From Chloranthus sessilifolius (lineage: Eukaryota > Streptophyta > Magnoliopsida > Chloranthales > Chloranthaceae), in the NCBI GenBank assembly GCA_021018995.1, contig CM037587.1:5954866-6018865 (forward strand): a stretch of DNA of 64,000 nucleotides, written 5' to 3'. The translations under genes and the position numbers were made by a program. Every line of letters begins with the position of its first letter. The stretch's first letter is position 1. Below are positions 47,172 through 58,850 of the stretch, piece after piece. Under the pieces are notes generated by a model that was given only the letters and a program-made list of their open reading frames with translations, made no database searches and was not told the origin of the DNA.

Positions 47172-47880
47172 AAATGCAATAAAGCCTGAGAAGGGTTTTT
47201 GCGAATCGTCGAAAAATGACCACTGATGCATGATGAAAAGAGTTTGGAGAAGAGGAAAGCTTGAGAAGATGAGCATTGGAATCGCCTTCGCGAAAAATGA
47301 ACATCAATGTCGTTTGAAAGAGGGTTGGAGAAGAGGAAAACTTGAGAAGATGAGCGCTAGAGTCACTTTCGTGAGTCACGAAAAACATAACAAAGCTCGA
47401 GAAGGCTGGATAATACGTTTTCGCGAGTCATCGAAAAATGAACACCCACTTCGGCCAAACGCATGAGAAATGTTTGCAACACGTCAGAAACCGTGGCTGC
47501 ATCCGAATCCAAAGTTTAGGATTCAAGAACGCTAGCGAGTGGTTCGTTAGTATCGAACTGAATACGGTTAGAATTTACGAACGACATTTGCCGACCCAAA
47601 TCCGACTGGGATTGACGAACAAGGGTGTCGACCTAAATCTGAAAATAGGTTGAAGAACATATGAACGACAACGAAATGGGTTGGAGAGGATAAGAGGGTT
47701 GCAACAGCAATCGCATGAACAAATTTTGGGGCGAGAAGACAGATCGTGGAAGGAGATGTCACTGGAGAGGGTTTTTTGTGGAGAAGAGAGAGGTTGAGGA
47801 GGAAACTACAGAGGAGGGAGAGCTCTTGATTTGGTTGAGGAAACCCACGAGAGGAGGAAATCACATAGAGGTTGAGGAAA
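47172..47880. repeat. Diverged tandem repeat region, right half
   Basis: Continues the array left of the nested LTRs: GAGAAGATGAGCATTGGA, GAGAAGATGAGCGCTAGA and TTTCGTGAGTCACGAAAAA units to about 47460, then unresolved sequence with GA-rich patches. No gene is supported. Confidence 0.55.
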
Positions 47881-48628
47881 ACCCACGTGTTGATAAAAAT
47901 GGTATTGATAGCATTTCCAAGGCATGTAGTTCACTACGCTATCTTAAAGATAATAGACGCACTCACTTTGTCGGATAAACGAAGATGCAATAGAGTTCCC
48001 AGCGAATCTGCCTTCATGATGCAACAGAGCTCGGTCTTGCCAAGAACCGTATGTTCTTTTCTAGATTGCACTTTCTAGAGAAAGAACCTGCCACACAAAT
48101 TTTCTGATACACAAAAAAGTTCTTAAAAAATAAGAACGTAAGAGAAAATGAGAAATAGATGTTATTATAATTTATGTTGTTTCTTTTTAATCTGGATCTG
48201 ATCTCTATTTACAGAGAAAATCTTGAAAGATTGTGTCTTTTCAGATAACCATGAAGTGATTTGCATCTCTTCAGATAACCATGTAAAGAGATAAAATCGA
48301 TTCACTTATGTCGTTTCAGATTTACGGTGGAGAGATGTAAGAATTTTGAAGAAGACAACGGTAAATAGATTCTCTTGTGTCTTTTCAGATTTACGGTGAA
48401 GAGATGCCAGACTTGTGTTGTTTTTTCAACTAACGATAAAAATATAAATAAAAATTTGAAAAGATGTTTGAAGAGAAAATATTTACAAGTTTGCCATTAA
48501 ATTATTTTACAAGTTTGCCATTGAATTATTATCAATATACAATGATAACTATAAATTTAATTTTGAAACAATAAAAAAAAAATATATATATATATATATA
48601 TATTGCAAAACTATTATATATAACAATC
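47881..48628 (-). mobile_element. Probable 3' LTR of a Ty1/copia element
   Basis: On the minus strand the LTR would start TGTTATATATAATAG, directly after the polypurine tract. It is AT-rich with a TA microsatellite (about 48580-48602) and repeated CTTTTCAGATTTACGGTG(G/A)AGAG units (about 48310 and 48390). The far end is not defined; the start given here is a guess. Confidence 0.5.
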
Positions 48629-48644
48629 CCCCACTTGTTTCAAA
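48629..48644 (-). promoter_or_regulatory. Copia polypurine tract
   Basis: The plus strand reads ATCCCCCACTTG near 48630; the minus strand CAAGTGGGGGATTGTT is the usual copia tract and LTR junction. Confidence 0.75.
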
Positions 48645-49181
48645 ATAAAATTAAAGAAATTGTGTATCAGTGCGATCATACTAAGCGTCATCAGAGGTAC
48701 CGATCGGTTTGAACCTTTGACTAATACATATAACTCAAAATTTGTAAAGACTTTAAGTAGCTTGTGACTTTGAACTTAAAACAAGTCTAACAAATTGGAA
48801 TTGTATATACACTTACTATGACCTAAATCATTAGTGACATAAGGTTTGCGCTTTACAGCCATGCGCTAAAATTCTGATTTCATAAGTATCTCAGAGAAAG
48901 GATCGAATCTCTGTTGAAGCGGCTTCACTTCCATACTCACATAGGTGAATCTATTATAGGTGCTCTTGTAACTACACTATCACCCCAGCAAATGAATGCC
49001 TACAAAATTATTAAGAGTTAAACTCACCCTCTCACGTTACAAGAGATATGCACAAAATTTAACACCATAGGGAAGGCCAATAGGTAACATACATTTGTAC
49101 ACTTTCAAGGGTCACAGAGTAGTTTCTTATCTCGTTGAACTTAGAATTTGGGATCTCCAACTCTACTATGTTGAGGTTCAA
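48645..49181 (-). other. Copia 3' untranslated region
   Basis: Between the end of the RNase H frame and the polypurine tract; no ORF is seen. Confidence 0.6.
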
Positions 49182-49327
49182 CTATTGTACCTTTAAAGAT
49201 ATCGATCTTAGGCCCATCCCCCTCGATGTTTTCAACACTGTATCTCTGGGTAATGCTTTTGTAAGCAGATCTGCAATTGTATCAGAAGTTGGTATGTAGT
49301 CCAACACGATCACCCCATCACTCAACA
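49182..49327 (-). pseudogene. Copia RNase H C-terminal fragment
   Basis: The minus strand encodes SDGVIVLDYIPTSDTIADLL, TKALPRD and SRGMGLRS, then a TAG. This is the end of a Ty1/copia polyprotein (IADPLTKALP wording). The rest of the element is missing because another LTR starts at 49328. Confidence 0.88.
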
Positions 49328-49400
49328 TGTAACGTCCTGAAAAATTTCAAAACCGAATGCGACCGACCCCGTGTGCATGTTTGGCACGGTGACTGATACC
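49328..49400 (+). mobile_element. First 73 bases of an interrupted LTR
   Basis: TGTAACGTCCTGAAAAATTTC resembles the start of the element 2 family LTR (TGTAACGACCCTAAAAATT) but is a distinct family. It begins exactly where the copia reading stops and is cut at 49401 by element 3. The rest presumably lies beyond the window. Confidence 0.6.
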
Positions 49401-51249
49401 TGATCTGTGTCGAAATATGACTATATTTCATACCTTAATTCCTATATTTAGCTATTTGATAAAAGCTATCTGATGGATGTTGTATAGTTTTAGTGGTTTC
49501 AGGTATTTCTGACTATTGGATCTTGAAAGTGCATAAAAGAGGATAATTGAGGATTACATAAGAATATCAGACCAAGAAGCCAGTAGAAGCACCAAAATCC
49601 GTGAAAATGATTGATTGGCCCAACATCCACCAGAAGAATGAAGATGTTACCTGTCCTTGTTAATCAATTGAAAATCAAATCTCAATCGATTGACAAGGAT
49701 GACAACTTTTCCCCCCTTTACTTTAATTTTGAATTAATTCAATCGATTGATATTTGAACTCAATCGATTGAATTCAAATTCAAATGATTTTGCCAAAAAG
49801 TGGATTTGAACTCAATCGATTGAGAATTGAATTTAAATCGATTGAGCCTATTTTGAAAGTTGTCCTGTCCGCTCCCTATTAAAACAATGCTATGGCTTAG
49901 GGTTAAGGGGGCTCTCGGCTTGTAGAACTTTTATAGGTTTTTCATAGCTTTTCTTTACAATTTTTGAATCATAGTTTATAACTAGGATAAGAGCATTGTA
50001 AGGAGAGACTTTTGGAGAAATAAAAGAGCATATTTTATTGATGGCTTCTAGTTTGCATCGGGCGTGTAGATCGAGGATGAGCGACTAAACCCCCTCGTTC
50101 AAGGAGGAAGCGACCCCTAGAAGAGTAATTGATTTATTATTAATTCGATAATTTCTTATCATCGTTATTGAATCATTCTGCTAAGAAGTGTGTGCTTAAT
50201 AGAATATCATTGAATGCTCACTTATAGTCGTCGATCTTGATTATCGACGATCATTCCATCTAGATCTATTCCTGTAGGCCGATCTAGGCTGCCGAATGAT
50301 TAATTCATACTGCTGTGATTTCGAATTTGAGATACGCTATACCTTTCACATGATTCATGCCGCATTAGGATGATTTATAACGTTTGGATAGGGTATGTCG
50401 GATGAACAATCACATTCTTCACGATTCATTTTTCTTCTTGACAAATGATGGTATATTGGTGTGGTATGAAATCGTGTGATTAATTATAGAAAATGTAATA
50501 TCCCTGATATTTTTGACGTATTTTTCATTTACCTCGATAAGCGTGTCAGGAAATATTGTGGAATATTTTTAGATTTTTGGTGAGCTAGGTTATGACAAGA
50601 ATAATGGCAAAAAGGAAATCATCGAAAGATATGTGTAAGTCATGTAAGCAATGACTTACACAATAAAGTTAGTGTTTGTGTTTAGCACCGGATAGGTTTT
50701 CAATTCAAATGGATAAGTTGTAACATAATAAAATCTAGATATTTTATTATTGCTTTTGGGTTATAAGAGAGAGTGCAAGAGAAGTTTCCCTTCTCTCTCG
50801 TGGAACTAAGCCTCTAAGGACTTGCCCCATTTGAAGTCCCATTTGATCCCAGATCTTGGAAGAATGAGAGCTCCTCTTTCCATCTCAACCATTGATTAGA
50901 TTAGTGTTTGAATTCTGATCAGTTTGAATTATTGAAAGAGAAGAGTGATGTGGAGAGTGAGAAAATCTGTGTGATCTTGTTAATTGATGAGGCTGTAGCC
51001 ACCCCTTTTTAAGGATTGATTTGAAGAACTAAACCTTTGAGCTTGGAAATTGTTCCGGTGCGTGAATTGGTGCAACGGAATGAACGAATTAAGCTACAAG
51101 AGGTAGGCTGTTAAAACCTTCTTGTGTCCTTTAAATTTTTGGTTTTGCTTAGAATAATATGGAGTATGTTAGAGAAGATCTGATAGCTGTGTTGAAAATA
51201 AAGAAAAGAATCCGGACTTGAAAAAGTTAACAGCCACAGAATCTGAGGA

Positions 51250-51366
51250 ATTCGACTGTCGATTTGAAAATCGACTATCGAATTTGGAATTCGACTGTCG
51301 ATTTGGAAATCGACAGTCGAAATGAGTTTTTTGGCCTGAGACAGATTTTTGAAATTCGATGGTCGA
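51250..51366. repeat. TTCGACTGTCGA palindromes in family B LTR
   Basis: Five GACTGTCGA / CGACAGTCGA / CGACTATCGA words in 115 bases, forming AATCGACAGTCGA-type inverted repeats. Confidence 0.85.
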
Positions 51367-52252
51367 ATTCTGTCCTGTTTCAGGCTTTTGAAAGTTTTGT
51401 TGGATTTTTATTCTGTAAGCTTTTGGTTTGATTTTTGGGTTCTATATTAACACTGAGAGTGTTAATATATGTAGGTTTTGACTATTGAGAGTCCTTGGAG
51501 AGGACTGTTTGTACATGTTTTTGAAACTTCCTTGTTAAGGTAGGGGAACCTTGTCTCTAATTTGCATTAAATTATAAGTATAGCTTGTTTGACTATTTCA
51601 ATTAAGAAGGGTAAATTTTAGAAATTCTGTTGCACACAGCATAAATAAAATTATGAATATATGAAACAATCTGAAAATTTGGAAACCTTGTTATAACTAA
51701 GCATCTTTGTAATTCGAACCTCAGAACCTCAGTTAAGCTTTGAATCAGAACTTCGAATCAGAACTTTGAAAAATCAGAATTATGTTATGAATAACAAGCT
51801 TGATATGTGTTAGCATTTGCATTTGATTTAGGGTTCATACGGACGATGCCCTAGATTTTACCAACCATGTTGACGATTTTACTTTGGCGCATGTTTCCCT
51901 CATAGCGTAGGGGCTTGTTGCACTTTCGAAATGGGTTCATGAACGACGATGGTCAGTAGGGTTTTCCCATCGGTCACGTAGTCCGCTCTCATGCTATAGG
52001 AAATTTGGGAGATAAAATTAAGTTATAAATTTAAGACAAGAAGCATGCTAAATCAGAACACTTTGAACACTTTAGATTATATTATCAGTTTTGACTCAGG
52101 ATTAGAACTGGAGATTTAATTTGAAAAGCATCATTGAAAAACCATATTTGATCCGATTCCGTCTTTTGAAAACCTTTACTTATAAAGAAATGCAAATAGA
52201 TTTGTTTCCTCTATTGAGCTTGGCTGTTAGCTCACCCTCGACTATACGTCAC

Positions 52253-52351
52253 ATAGTCTTTGAGGCCGACCTTGGGTCAGAGGATCTGGAGGACTCCGAT
52301 TATATTCCCGAGGAGGATTTGGACATACCAGCTGAGGAGTTCTTTCCGTGA
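52253..52351 (+). other. LTR-encoded acidic open frame (family B)
   Basis: An acidic run with EDLEDSDYIPEEDLDIPAEE ending FFP then TGA, preceded by CACATAG. It resembles the end (PADEFY) of the acidic frame in the element 2 family and sits at the same relative place. Confidence 0.45.
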
Positions 52352-52985
52352 TCTTAGATCCTGTGTTTTCTTTTGGTATTTTGTCTGGATATTATTTTGG
52401 AATATTGGGCCTTAGGCCTTTATTTTGGTTCTTTTGGTATCACTCGAGGAACCATTATTGTGGACCACTATTTTAGGTGATCGGATTGGCCATCACCGGT
52501 GGTTCTTCTTGGTTCCTCACAATGATATATTTAATTTTATTATATGAAGCTTTTGTTTTTGGATTAATAATGTTGCCTCTGTCTTTAGACCTTTATTTAT
52601 GTTGCCGGCTTCTGTTTGTTACGGCATATTGAGAAATCAATAAGTTGATGAACCAGCCTTTCCTATACCTTAGGGATTGGAAAAGTCGGGTCGTCACAGA
52701 AAAGCTATAAATCTAGGGTTAGCAAACTCCTTGATCATCTCTTAATTGTCATTTTCTTTATCATAATTTATTCTTGCATAGATTAATTTACGTTTATCGT
52801 TCTAGCAGCGTGTGGTAATAGCTTATCAAATCAACTTTCTCTCCCTTGGTACTTCCTTGGGCATCTTTAATTTCTTTAGAATTAATTTAATTACACGCTT
52901 CCCTGTGGGTATGATACTTATGTTCTTGCCTTACTACAACTGATCTTGTACACTTGCAAGGGTACACTTAAAAATCGATCAAGTT

Positions 52986-53004
52986 TTTTGCGTTGCTGCC
53001 GGGG
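52986..53004 (+). promoter_or_regulatory. Decayed tRNA-Asp-like primer site of element 3
   Basis: TTGCGTTGCTGCCGGGGA lies just inside the LTR, against the full site TGGCGCCGTTGCCGGGGA; about four changes. Confidence 0.6.
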
Positions 53005-53749
53005 AAGCGACGCAATTTTATTGATTTTTTTTAAAGAGATTTGTGTTCTCTGATTGTCAGTCAATCGATTGAGTTATCTTCTTCAATCGATCGACTGTGT
53101 TCTATGTTTGCTTTGCTCACTGTTATTATCAATCGATTGATTTGAAAGAATCAATTGATAGATTTTTTTGTTAATTGTAAATAGTTCCCTATTTAAAAAA
53201 GAAAAAAAAATTGAAATTTTTAATTTTGAAATTCGAAATTTGAATTTTGAATTTGAATTTTAAATTTTTTTTGAAATTTCAAATTTGAAATTGAAATTTG
53301 AATTTGAATTTTAAAAATTTAAAAATTTTGAAAATTTGAATTCGGATTTAAATAAAATAAAATAAAATAAAAATAAAATAAAACAACATTCAATCTGTTC
53401 AGATTTCGACTACTGTCCACTTTAGTAGTCAATTGATTGATCTTTCACTATCAATCGATTGAGTTCTTGGGTTTTAGTGTCGGTTTGTCACTGTGGAAAC
53501 CTTTGGGATTCTATCAATCGACTGACCTTTTTGTTTCAATCGATTGACTAGACCTTTGTCCAGCATGATTTTTGAACCTCAATCGATCGATTTTGACAAA
53601 TCAATCGATTGACTGATAAAGTCATCTTTCGGAACATTATTGTGTTTGTTTTAATCGATTGATTCTATTAATTGAATCAATTGAACCTGAGCTGCTTCAT
53701 TGTTGGGAGTACTTTCGGTTCGACAATCCTTGTCTAGGATGAGTGGTGC
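53005..53749 (+). other. 5' leader of element 3
   Basis: Non-coding. It holds a low-complexity GAAATTTGAATTTT stretch (53205-53390) and about ten CAATCGATTGA-type palindromes between 53061 and 53690. Confidence 0.75.
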
Positions 53750-54130
53750 ATGAGCTTTACTAGATCTCATCACCCACGTCTACAACCGTTGAATTGTGAG
53801 ATTGAAAAGTCTTGTAGAGTGAATCGTAGAAACCATAGGCTTCAGCGTCATCACACTGAAATCATGGCAGATCAAAGACAAGGACAGAATGGGAATAATC
53901 ATGATAACAACAATGAAAGTGAAAATGAGAATTATGATGAGGGCCCACAAACATTGGAGCAATACAAAAATCTCGGTCTTTACGAGGATCAGGATAGTAT
54001 CATGCATGCTCCCATCCCAGGAAATCATTATGTATTTAAGTCGGCAATGATTCAAATGTTGCCAATTTTCAACCGGTTGAGCAATGAAAATCCATATCTC
54101 ACCTGAAAGAGTTTATCGCAGTGGGAGAGA
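53750..54130 (+). pseudogene. gag N-terminal fragment of element 3
   Basis: Starts MSFTRSHHPRLQPLNCEIEK, similar to the gag start of element 1 (LEPLNSEIER). It continues with an acidic Asn/Glu-rich linker and IQMLPIFNRLSNENPYL. The frame is lost at 54104 by a one-base change; the shifted frame still reads LKEFIAVGE before similarity ends at about 54130, where an LTR begins. Confidence 0.8.
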
Positions 54131-54219
54131 TATAGGATAAATATATCTCAGCAAAAATACAAAGGCACATAAGGGCACAGCCAACAAGAAAGAAAGAGAT
54201 GCACCACGACAAGCAAGGC

Positions 54220-54305
54220 TTGCTGCGACAACCTCACAAGGTTGCCGTGGCAAGGTCCTCAGTTGGGCTGCTTGCCACGGCAACCCCAAGGGTTTGCCGA
54301 AGCAA
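54220..54305. repeat. TTGCCRYGGCAA palindromes in family C LTR
   Basis: TTGCCGTGGCAA (54242-54253), TTGCCACGGCAA (54272-54283) and decayed copies at 54220-54231 and 54294-54305. Confidence 0.8.
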
Positions 54306-55048
54306 GCAGAGGTCTGGTTACTGGTGTGTATAGGTGCTGCTGTGATGACCTTTTGGGCTTATGCCTGGTTTGTGCATTGACGATATGGGTCATTCAAGTT
54401 ATGAAATATGTATTTCGGAGTGTAGGTGACCCATGATCCCAAATTGGGGGGTACTAAAACCGTATCTATATATATGGATGAAGGTGCAACTTGGTGCACA
54501 TGATTTATACAATGGAAATGGTCTTGAGCATACCTGAGTCAAGCAGCTTCGGATTCACATACGTGTATGTGTGCAGGTAGGGAATGTACTCTGTTAACAT
54601 ATCTTGAGTTTTTTTTTATTCTCCTTTAGAGTGCAACCTATCATGCTAAAATAAAGGAAGTTATAGTCAGATGACATGATGATGAACATGCTAGCTATAA
54701 TGTATCAACATATAAGTTTTAAATTCAATTGAATTACAATGAGGTAAAGTAATTGGATAATGCACTCATGTGAGGTAAAGTAATTATTAGTGTTGTGGAT
54801 AAGGCACTCATGTGAACTGAATAGTCGTTTTATGAACATGTGAAACCATAGCAGTTTTGTTGAAATAAAAGCATATCAGTTTATTGCTCTAGACAGTCAT
54901 ATAAGTGGTGTATGATATATCTCTATTATGTTCAAATTTGATATATGTTCCATATCAGTTTATTGCATCAACAATACCATGCATCATGTCAAGTCCGCTC
55001 TGATATCTTATCTTTGATATCCTATACAGTTTAATTAATTTTTGAAAC

Positions 55049-55153
55049 AAGTGATCCCGTTTCCTTGGGAGCTTCAGTTTCTTAGTACAAGTGATCCCGC
55101 TAACTCGGGAGCTTGAATTTCTTGGTCCAAGTGATCCCGCTAACTCGGGAGCT
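55049..55153. repeat. Three tandem units of about 46 bases with a CCCG/CGGG stem
   Basis: Each unit contains GTGATCCCG...GGGAGCTT; the second and third have GATCCCGCTAACTCGGGAG, a short hairpin. Confidence 0.85.
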
Positions 55154-55399
55154 TGATTCTTTATTTTTACACGTGTCGCTTGTTTCAGTTTGATTTCTCA
55201 TACCTGTTACACCATGAGTTAATTCAGCATGTCAGCATATTATTTTATTTTGCTTGATAATAAAATTGTACTCTTCGGTTTATTTTATGCCTCTAGTAGA
55301 GAATGTGGTAAAACTAAACTATATGTTAACAGTGTAAAATTCTCTGCTGAGCTTTGATGATAGCTCATTCTACGACTTAAATGTCTTAGCTGCAAATCT

Positions 55400-55497
55400 T
55401 GATCCAGAGCAAGCCGCTGACCGCACGTACATACCAGACAAAGAAGAGGAGGAAGACGACGAGGAAGAATTTACAGACGAATTCTTTCGTAAATAGG
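55400..55497 (+). other. LTR-encoded acidic open frame (family C)
   Basis: Open to a TAG at 55495: ADRTYIPDKEEEEDDEEE followed by FTDEFFRK. Preceded by a possible acceptor CTTAG|CTGC. At the same relative site as the frames in the other LTR families. Confidence 0.45.
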
Positions 55498-55858
55498 TTT
55501 GTGGTTAGAGAGAGAGGTAGATATAGAGGTGTTGGATAAACTTGTTATAGGATATTTTGAGATATTTTGTTATAGGATTATAAGTTTTCTTTCCATTATT
55601 TAGATGATGGGTGGCCGGCATCGGTGGAAAGCTATACATCAGATTAGTTATCCTTGTATATAGTGTTGCTAGTTCCTGCTTAGATAAATAAAAGGTCAGT
55701 TTATTTTGCCATATTATTGCATGTCAGAGTAAGTACATTGCTTTCGCATTTGCAATACTTTATACAGATATTAACACCCTTGCATGAAAGGATCATAGTA
55801 GGTGATCCGACGACGCAACGGTTCCAATATAACTTAAGGAAAATGTCGGGTTGTCATA

Positions 55859-57047
55859 GATGAAGTCATTAGAAGATGCATACCCGAGGAAGAAAAAATG
55901 AGCATCATGAATTTCTGCCATGCTGGGGCCTGCGGAGGCCATTTTGGAGGACAAAAGACTGCACAAAAAATTCTTCAAAGCAGATTTTATTGGCCCTCCA
56001 TTTTTCAGGATACGACACGATTTTACGAAGAGTGCCAACAATGTCAACAACTTGGGAACATTTCATGATGAAATATGATGCCATTGAACTCCTTTTCGAT
56101 GTGTGGGGGATTGACTTCATGGGTCCTTTTCCCTCATCATTCGGTTATCTATACATTTTGGTAGTCATCGACTATGTTTCAAAATTGGTGGAAGCTGTGG
56201 CAACCCGATTGAGCGACCATAAAGTGTGGTCAAGTTCTTGAAGGAAAATGCATTCAATAGATTTGGGATTCCTCGAACAATCATTAGTGATGGCGGTTCG
56301 TACTTCTGCAATAGCCATTTTGCGACATTAAGTCATTCACAAGGTCGCAACACCATACCACCCGCAGACAAGTGGCCAAGTTGAGGTGTCAAATTGGGAG
56401 ATCAAGCAGATTTTAGAAAAAACTGTGTGACCAGATAGGAAAGATTGGTCAAATCATTTATCTGATGCTCTCTGGGTATATCGCACTGCATTTAAGACAC
56501 CAATTGGAATGCCGCCCTTTAGAATTGTGTATGGGAAAGCTTGTCACCTCCCAGTCGAATTGAAATATAAGGAATTCTGGGCAGTAAAGAGATTTAATTT
56601 TGACATGCAAGAGCGGGTAATCACAAGTTATAATTAAATGTATTGGAAGAGCTACTCTGTGATGTGTATGAAAATTCGAGACTGTACAAGGAGCGATACA
56701 AGAGATTGCACGATCAGTCAATTTTTCAAAAGGAATTTCACATAGGACAAAAGGTTTGGTTGTTTAATTCGAAACTTAAACTCCATCCTGAAAAACTGAA
56801 GTCGAGATGGGAAGGACCCTTTCAAGTCATACCCACTACCACACACGGTGCAATTGAGATCCAGGATCTTAAGGATAATCAAATTTTCAAGGTGAATGAG
56901 CAACGACTTAAGCCAATGTTTGAACCAATGACCCAAATACGGATTGAATCAACATACCTTAGTGACCCAAAAAAGATGACAATTGAATGGTCAAGCTGTC
57001 GACATAAACTCAACGCTTCCTGGGAGGCAAAGCAGTGCGTAGTTTAA
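55859..57047 (+). pseudogene. Integrase of element 3, broken
   Basis: Begins with the zinc-binding part ([25 protein letters not shown], then CQQCQQLG), continues in another frame with [15 protein letters not shown], then [41 protein letters not shown] and, from 56643, the C-terminal domain (WEGPFQVIPTTTHGAIEIQD, RLKPMFEPM). The D,D,E residues are recognisable, but several frameshifts and stops separate the parts. It corresponds segment by segment to the integrase of element 1. RT and RNase H upstream are absent. Confidence 0.88.
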
Positions 57048-57695
57048 TTCTTACTTCTTTGTGGTAGAGTTTTTAAGTTTGTCTCAATCGATTGATTTTG
57101 AGAAAAGTCAATCGATTGACATTGTAGTTTGTTCAATCGATTGAGAGTTACCTTTCTCAATCGATTGATATTTCTATTCAAACCATCATTATGCAGTCAT
57201 TCCACATCTTTTCTGCTGTCAAACCATTCGACGCTACATGCATGTCAATCGATTGACAATCCATTGTCAATCAATTGATATATTATTGAAACACCTGGCA
57301 TTTTCAGAATCCATGCATCAATCGTCATGTCTTTTCAGTTACTGATAAGTCAAATGTTGTGTCAATGTCAATTGATTGATATTTTACTCTCAATCGATTG
57401 ATATGAGGAAACTACTAACTCTCGTCATTTCCCAAGAAGTTAATCGTCGCGCCTTTTCAAGAAATGCCTTCAAACTTCTGCTGTGCATTAAAGTTTCAAG
57501 CCTTCATAGACGCCTCGAGATAATGTCAATTGATTGACATTTCATTATCAATCGATTGATATTATGGTTACTCCAAACTGCATGCAAATGAATGTCGATT
57601 TAAGGGACAGCCCGTGGTCCCTTCTTCCCCAAATCTATTTACATTCAGTAGACCAACCATTGTAATTCCTTCCAAAATTCTCTCGTACGATCAAA
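57048..57695 (+). other. Spacer with CAATCGATTG palindromes
   Basis: Non-coding between integrase and the accessory ORF, with about nine CAATCGATTGA words or close variants between 57085 and 57560. Confidence 0.8.
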
Positions 57696-58850
57696 ATGGC
57701 AGCACCTGGCCCCCCAATTTACCGACCACCCCGTCCTGATAATAATCCTATGCGAGTTCCTAACAATGATTAAGTGGATTGGCAGTGTCAAACCGAGAAC
57801 TTCTTCGATCTTACTGAATTCCGTTGTATCCCCGAGGCTACGCTTTCTATCAAATTCATCGAAGCTTTGCATTTGAAAATATTGCTCGCACCTCCTCCTA
57901 TCGATGCTTTCTTATGTCTCATTCACCTTTTCTACCAAAACATGGAGTGGGTGTCGGCACCACAATCCCCGACTGGTTTTGCATTCATCCGCATTCAGAT
58001 CGATAATTGGTCATACAATTTACACGCCATTGATCTCGTCCGTGTATTTAATTTCTACGTTGTTCGCCCATTAAATGATCATATAAATCCGGCCGTGGAC
58101 CTCAGCCAAGAGATCATGATTAGCAATATGTGTGGTGGTAGGCACGGTTCTTGAATGTCAACGAAAAGAGCAGCTTTGCCAATGGACATCTTGTTTTGGG
58201 ATATTGCCATGTCGAATAATTTGCTTCTGCATGGAACAAAGAGTGAGCGGACAAAGAACCGGGTGGCAGTAATATATGTGGCACACACTAATACTTGGTT
58301 CGATACGCCTGGTTTAATGCTCAATGAAATATGGTGGCGTTACAACGACGTACATTCCCCCACCGCGCCATGTAAGAAAGAGGTCATTCTTCTCTATTTC
58401 CCTCAGTGCATTATGCACCTATTGGATCAGATCGGGTGTCCGATTTTTGATGATGAGGTAATGGACGACATGCAGTTTTACCACTATGGCCCAAATGTTT
58501 GGAACAAGAGTATTAAAGTCATCATTAGGAATGCGCCGCAACCCCTCAATGTTGATGAGATGCGTCCTCCTCCCCAACCAAACCCCGCACAGTGCCAACG
58601 TGGCGGCTTACGTAGACCACGTCCTGAAGAGGTCTCTGATTTCAACGCCGAGGTAGCAGTTGCTTGCCTCGAGGCGTGGATGGACGGGTTGAGTACAACG
58701 GTTGGAGGTATTGATCGACGGTCCCGATTTCAGAGTTCTCTCCTCATGCGGATTGCACGGGAATCATTCCCGGCGCAAGTCGATGACTTCATCGTAGGAG
58801 CGCGAGCGGCGATGGATGGAGAAGGAGATGTTGAAGATGATGATGAATAG
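57696..58850 (+). pseudogene. Accessory ORF of element 3 (putative plant transposon protein-like)
   Basis: A 385-codon frame from ATG 57696 to TAG 58850, interrupted only by TAA at 57771 and TGA at 58152. The start is proline-rich (APGPPIYRPPRPDNN). The middle carries IHLFYQNMEWVS, DNWSYNLHAIDLVRVFNFYV and VAVIYVAHTNTWFD. The end is acidic (GDVEDDDE). It lies between integrase and the 3' non-coding region, as does the degenerate ORF of element 2 (16100-17250), and both look like the plant domain named putative plant transposon protein. In Athila elements this place holds an env-like ORF, but I see no clear membrane segment. Function unknown. Confidence 0.6.

Larger units (their letters stand above)
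50494..52698 (+). mobile_element. Solo LTR of another chromovirus-like family (family B)
   Basis: 2205 bases from TGTAATATCCC to GGGTCGTCACA with a perfect GAAAA duplication (50489-50493 and 52699-52703). It shares the layout of the element 2 LTR: palindromes (51250-51366), the block TTAGCTCACCCT (about 52227), an acidic frame ending at 52351 and a GGTGAT...ATCACC hairpin followed by GGTTCTTCTTGGTTCC (about 52476-52516). Its sequence is otherwise different. Confidence 0.92.
49401..52981 (+). repeat. Element 3 5' LTR (interrupted)
   Basis: Segments 49401-50493 and 52704-52981 are joined across a solo LTR, net about 1.37 kb. The first 940 bases align with 62294-63243. CAATCGATTG palindromes lie at about 49661-49850. 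Confidence 0.85.
54131..55858 (+). mobile_element. LTR (family C) without matching target duplication
   Basis: The left end is probably TATAGGATAAATATATC (TG changed to TA) and the right end GGGTTGTCATA (CA changed to TA). Content matches the other chromovirus-like LTRs: palindromes at 54220-54305, the block GAGCTTTGATGATAGCTCA, an acidic frame ending at 55497, and a GCCGGCATCGGTGG region. The flanks AGAGA and GATGA do not match, and the coding sequence jumps from gag to integrase across it. Confidence 0.65.

Noticed and set aside
52121-52351. A 76-residue gene in the family B solo LTR
   Set aside because: Only its acidic end is shared with other LTRs; the ATG-proximal part is not conserved, so it is reported only as an LTR-encoded acidic frame.
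58155-58850. A separate 231-residue host gene
   Set aside because: It is in phase with 57696-58151 across a single TGA and sits in the accessory ORF position of element 3.
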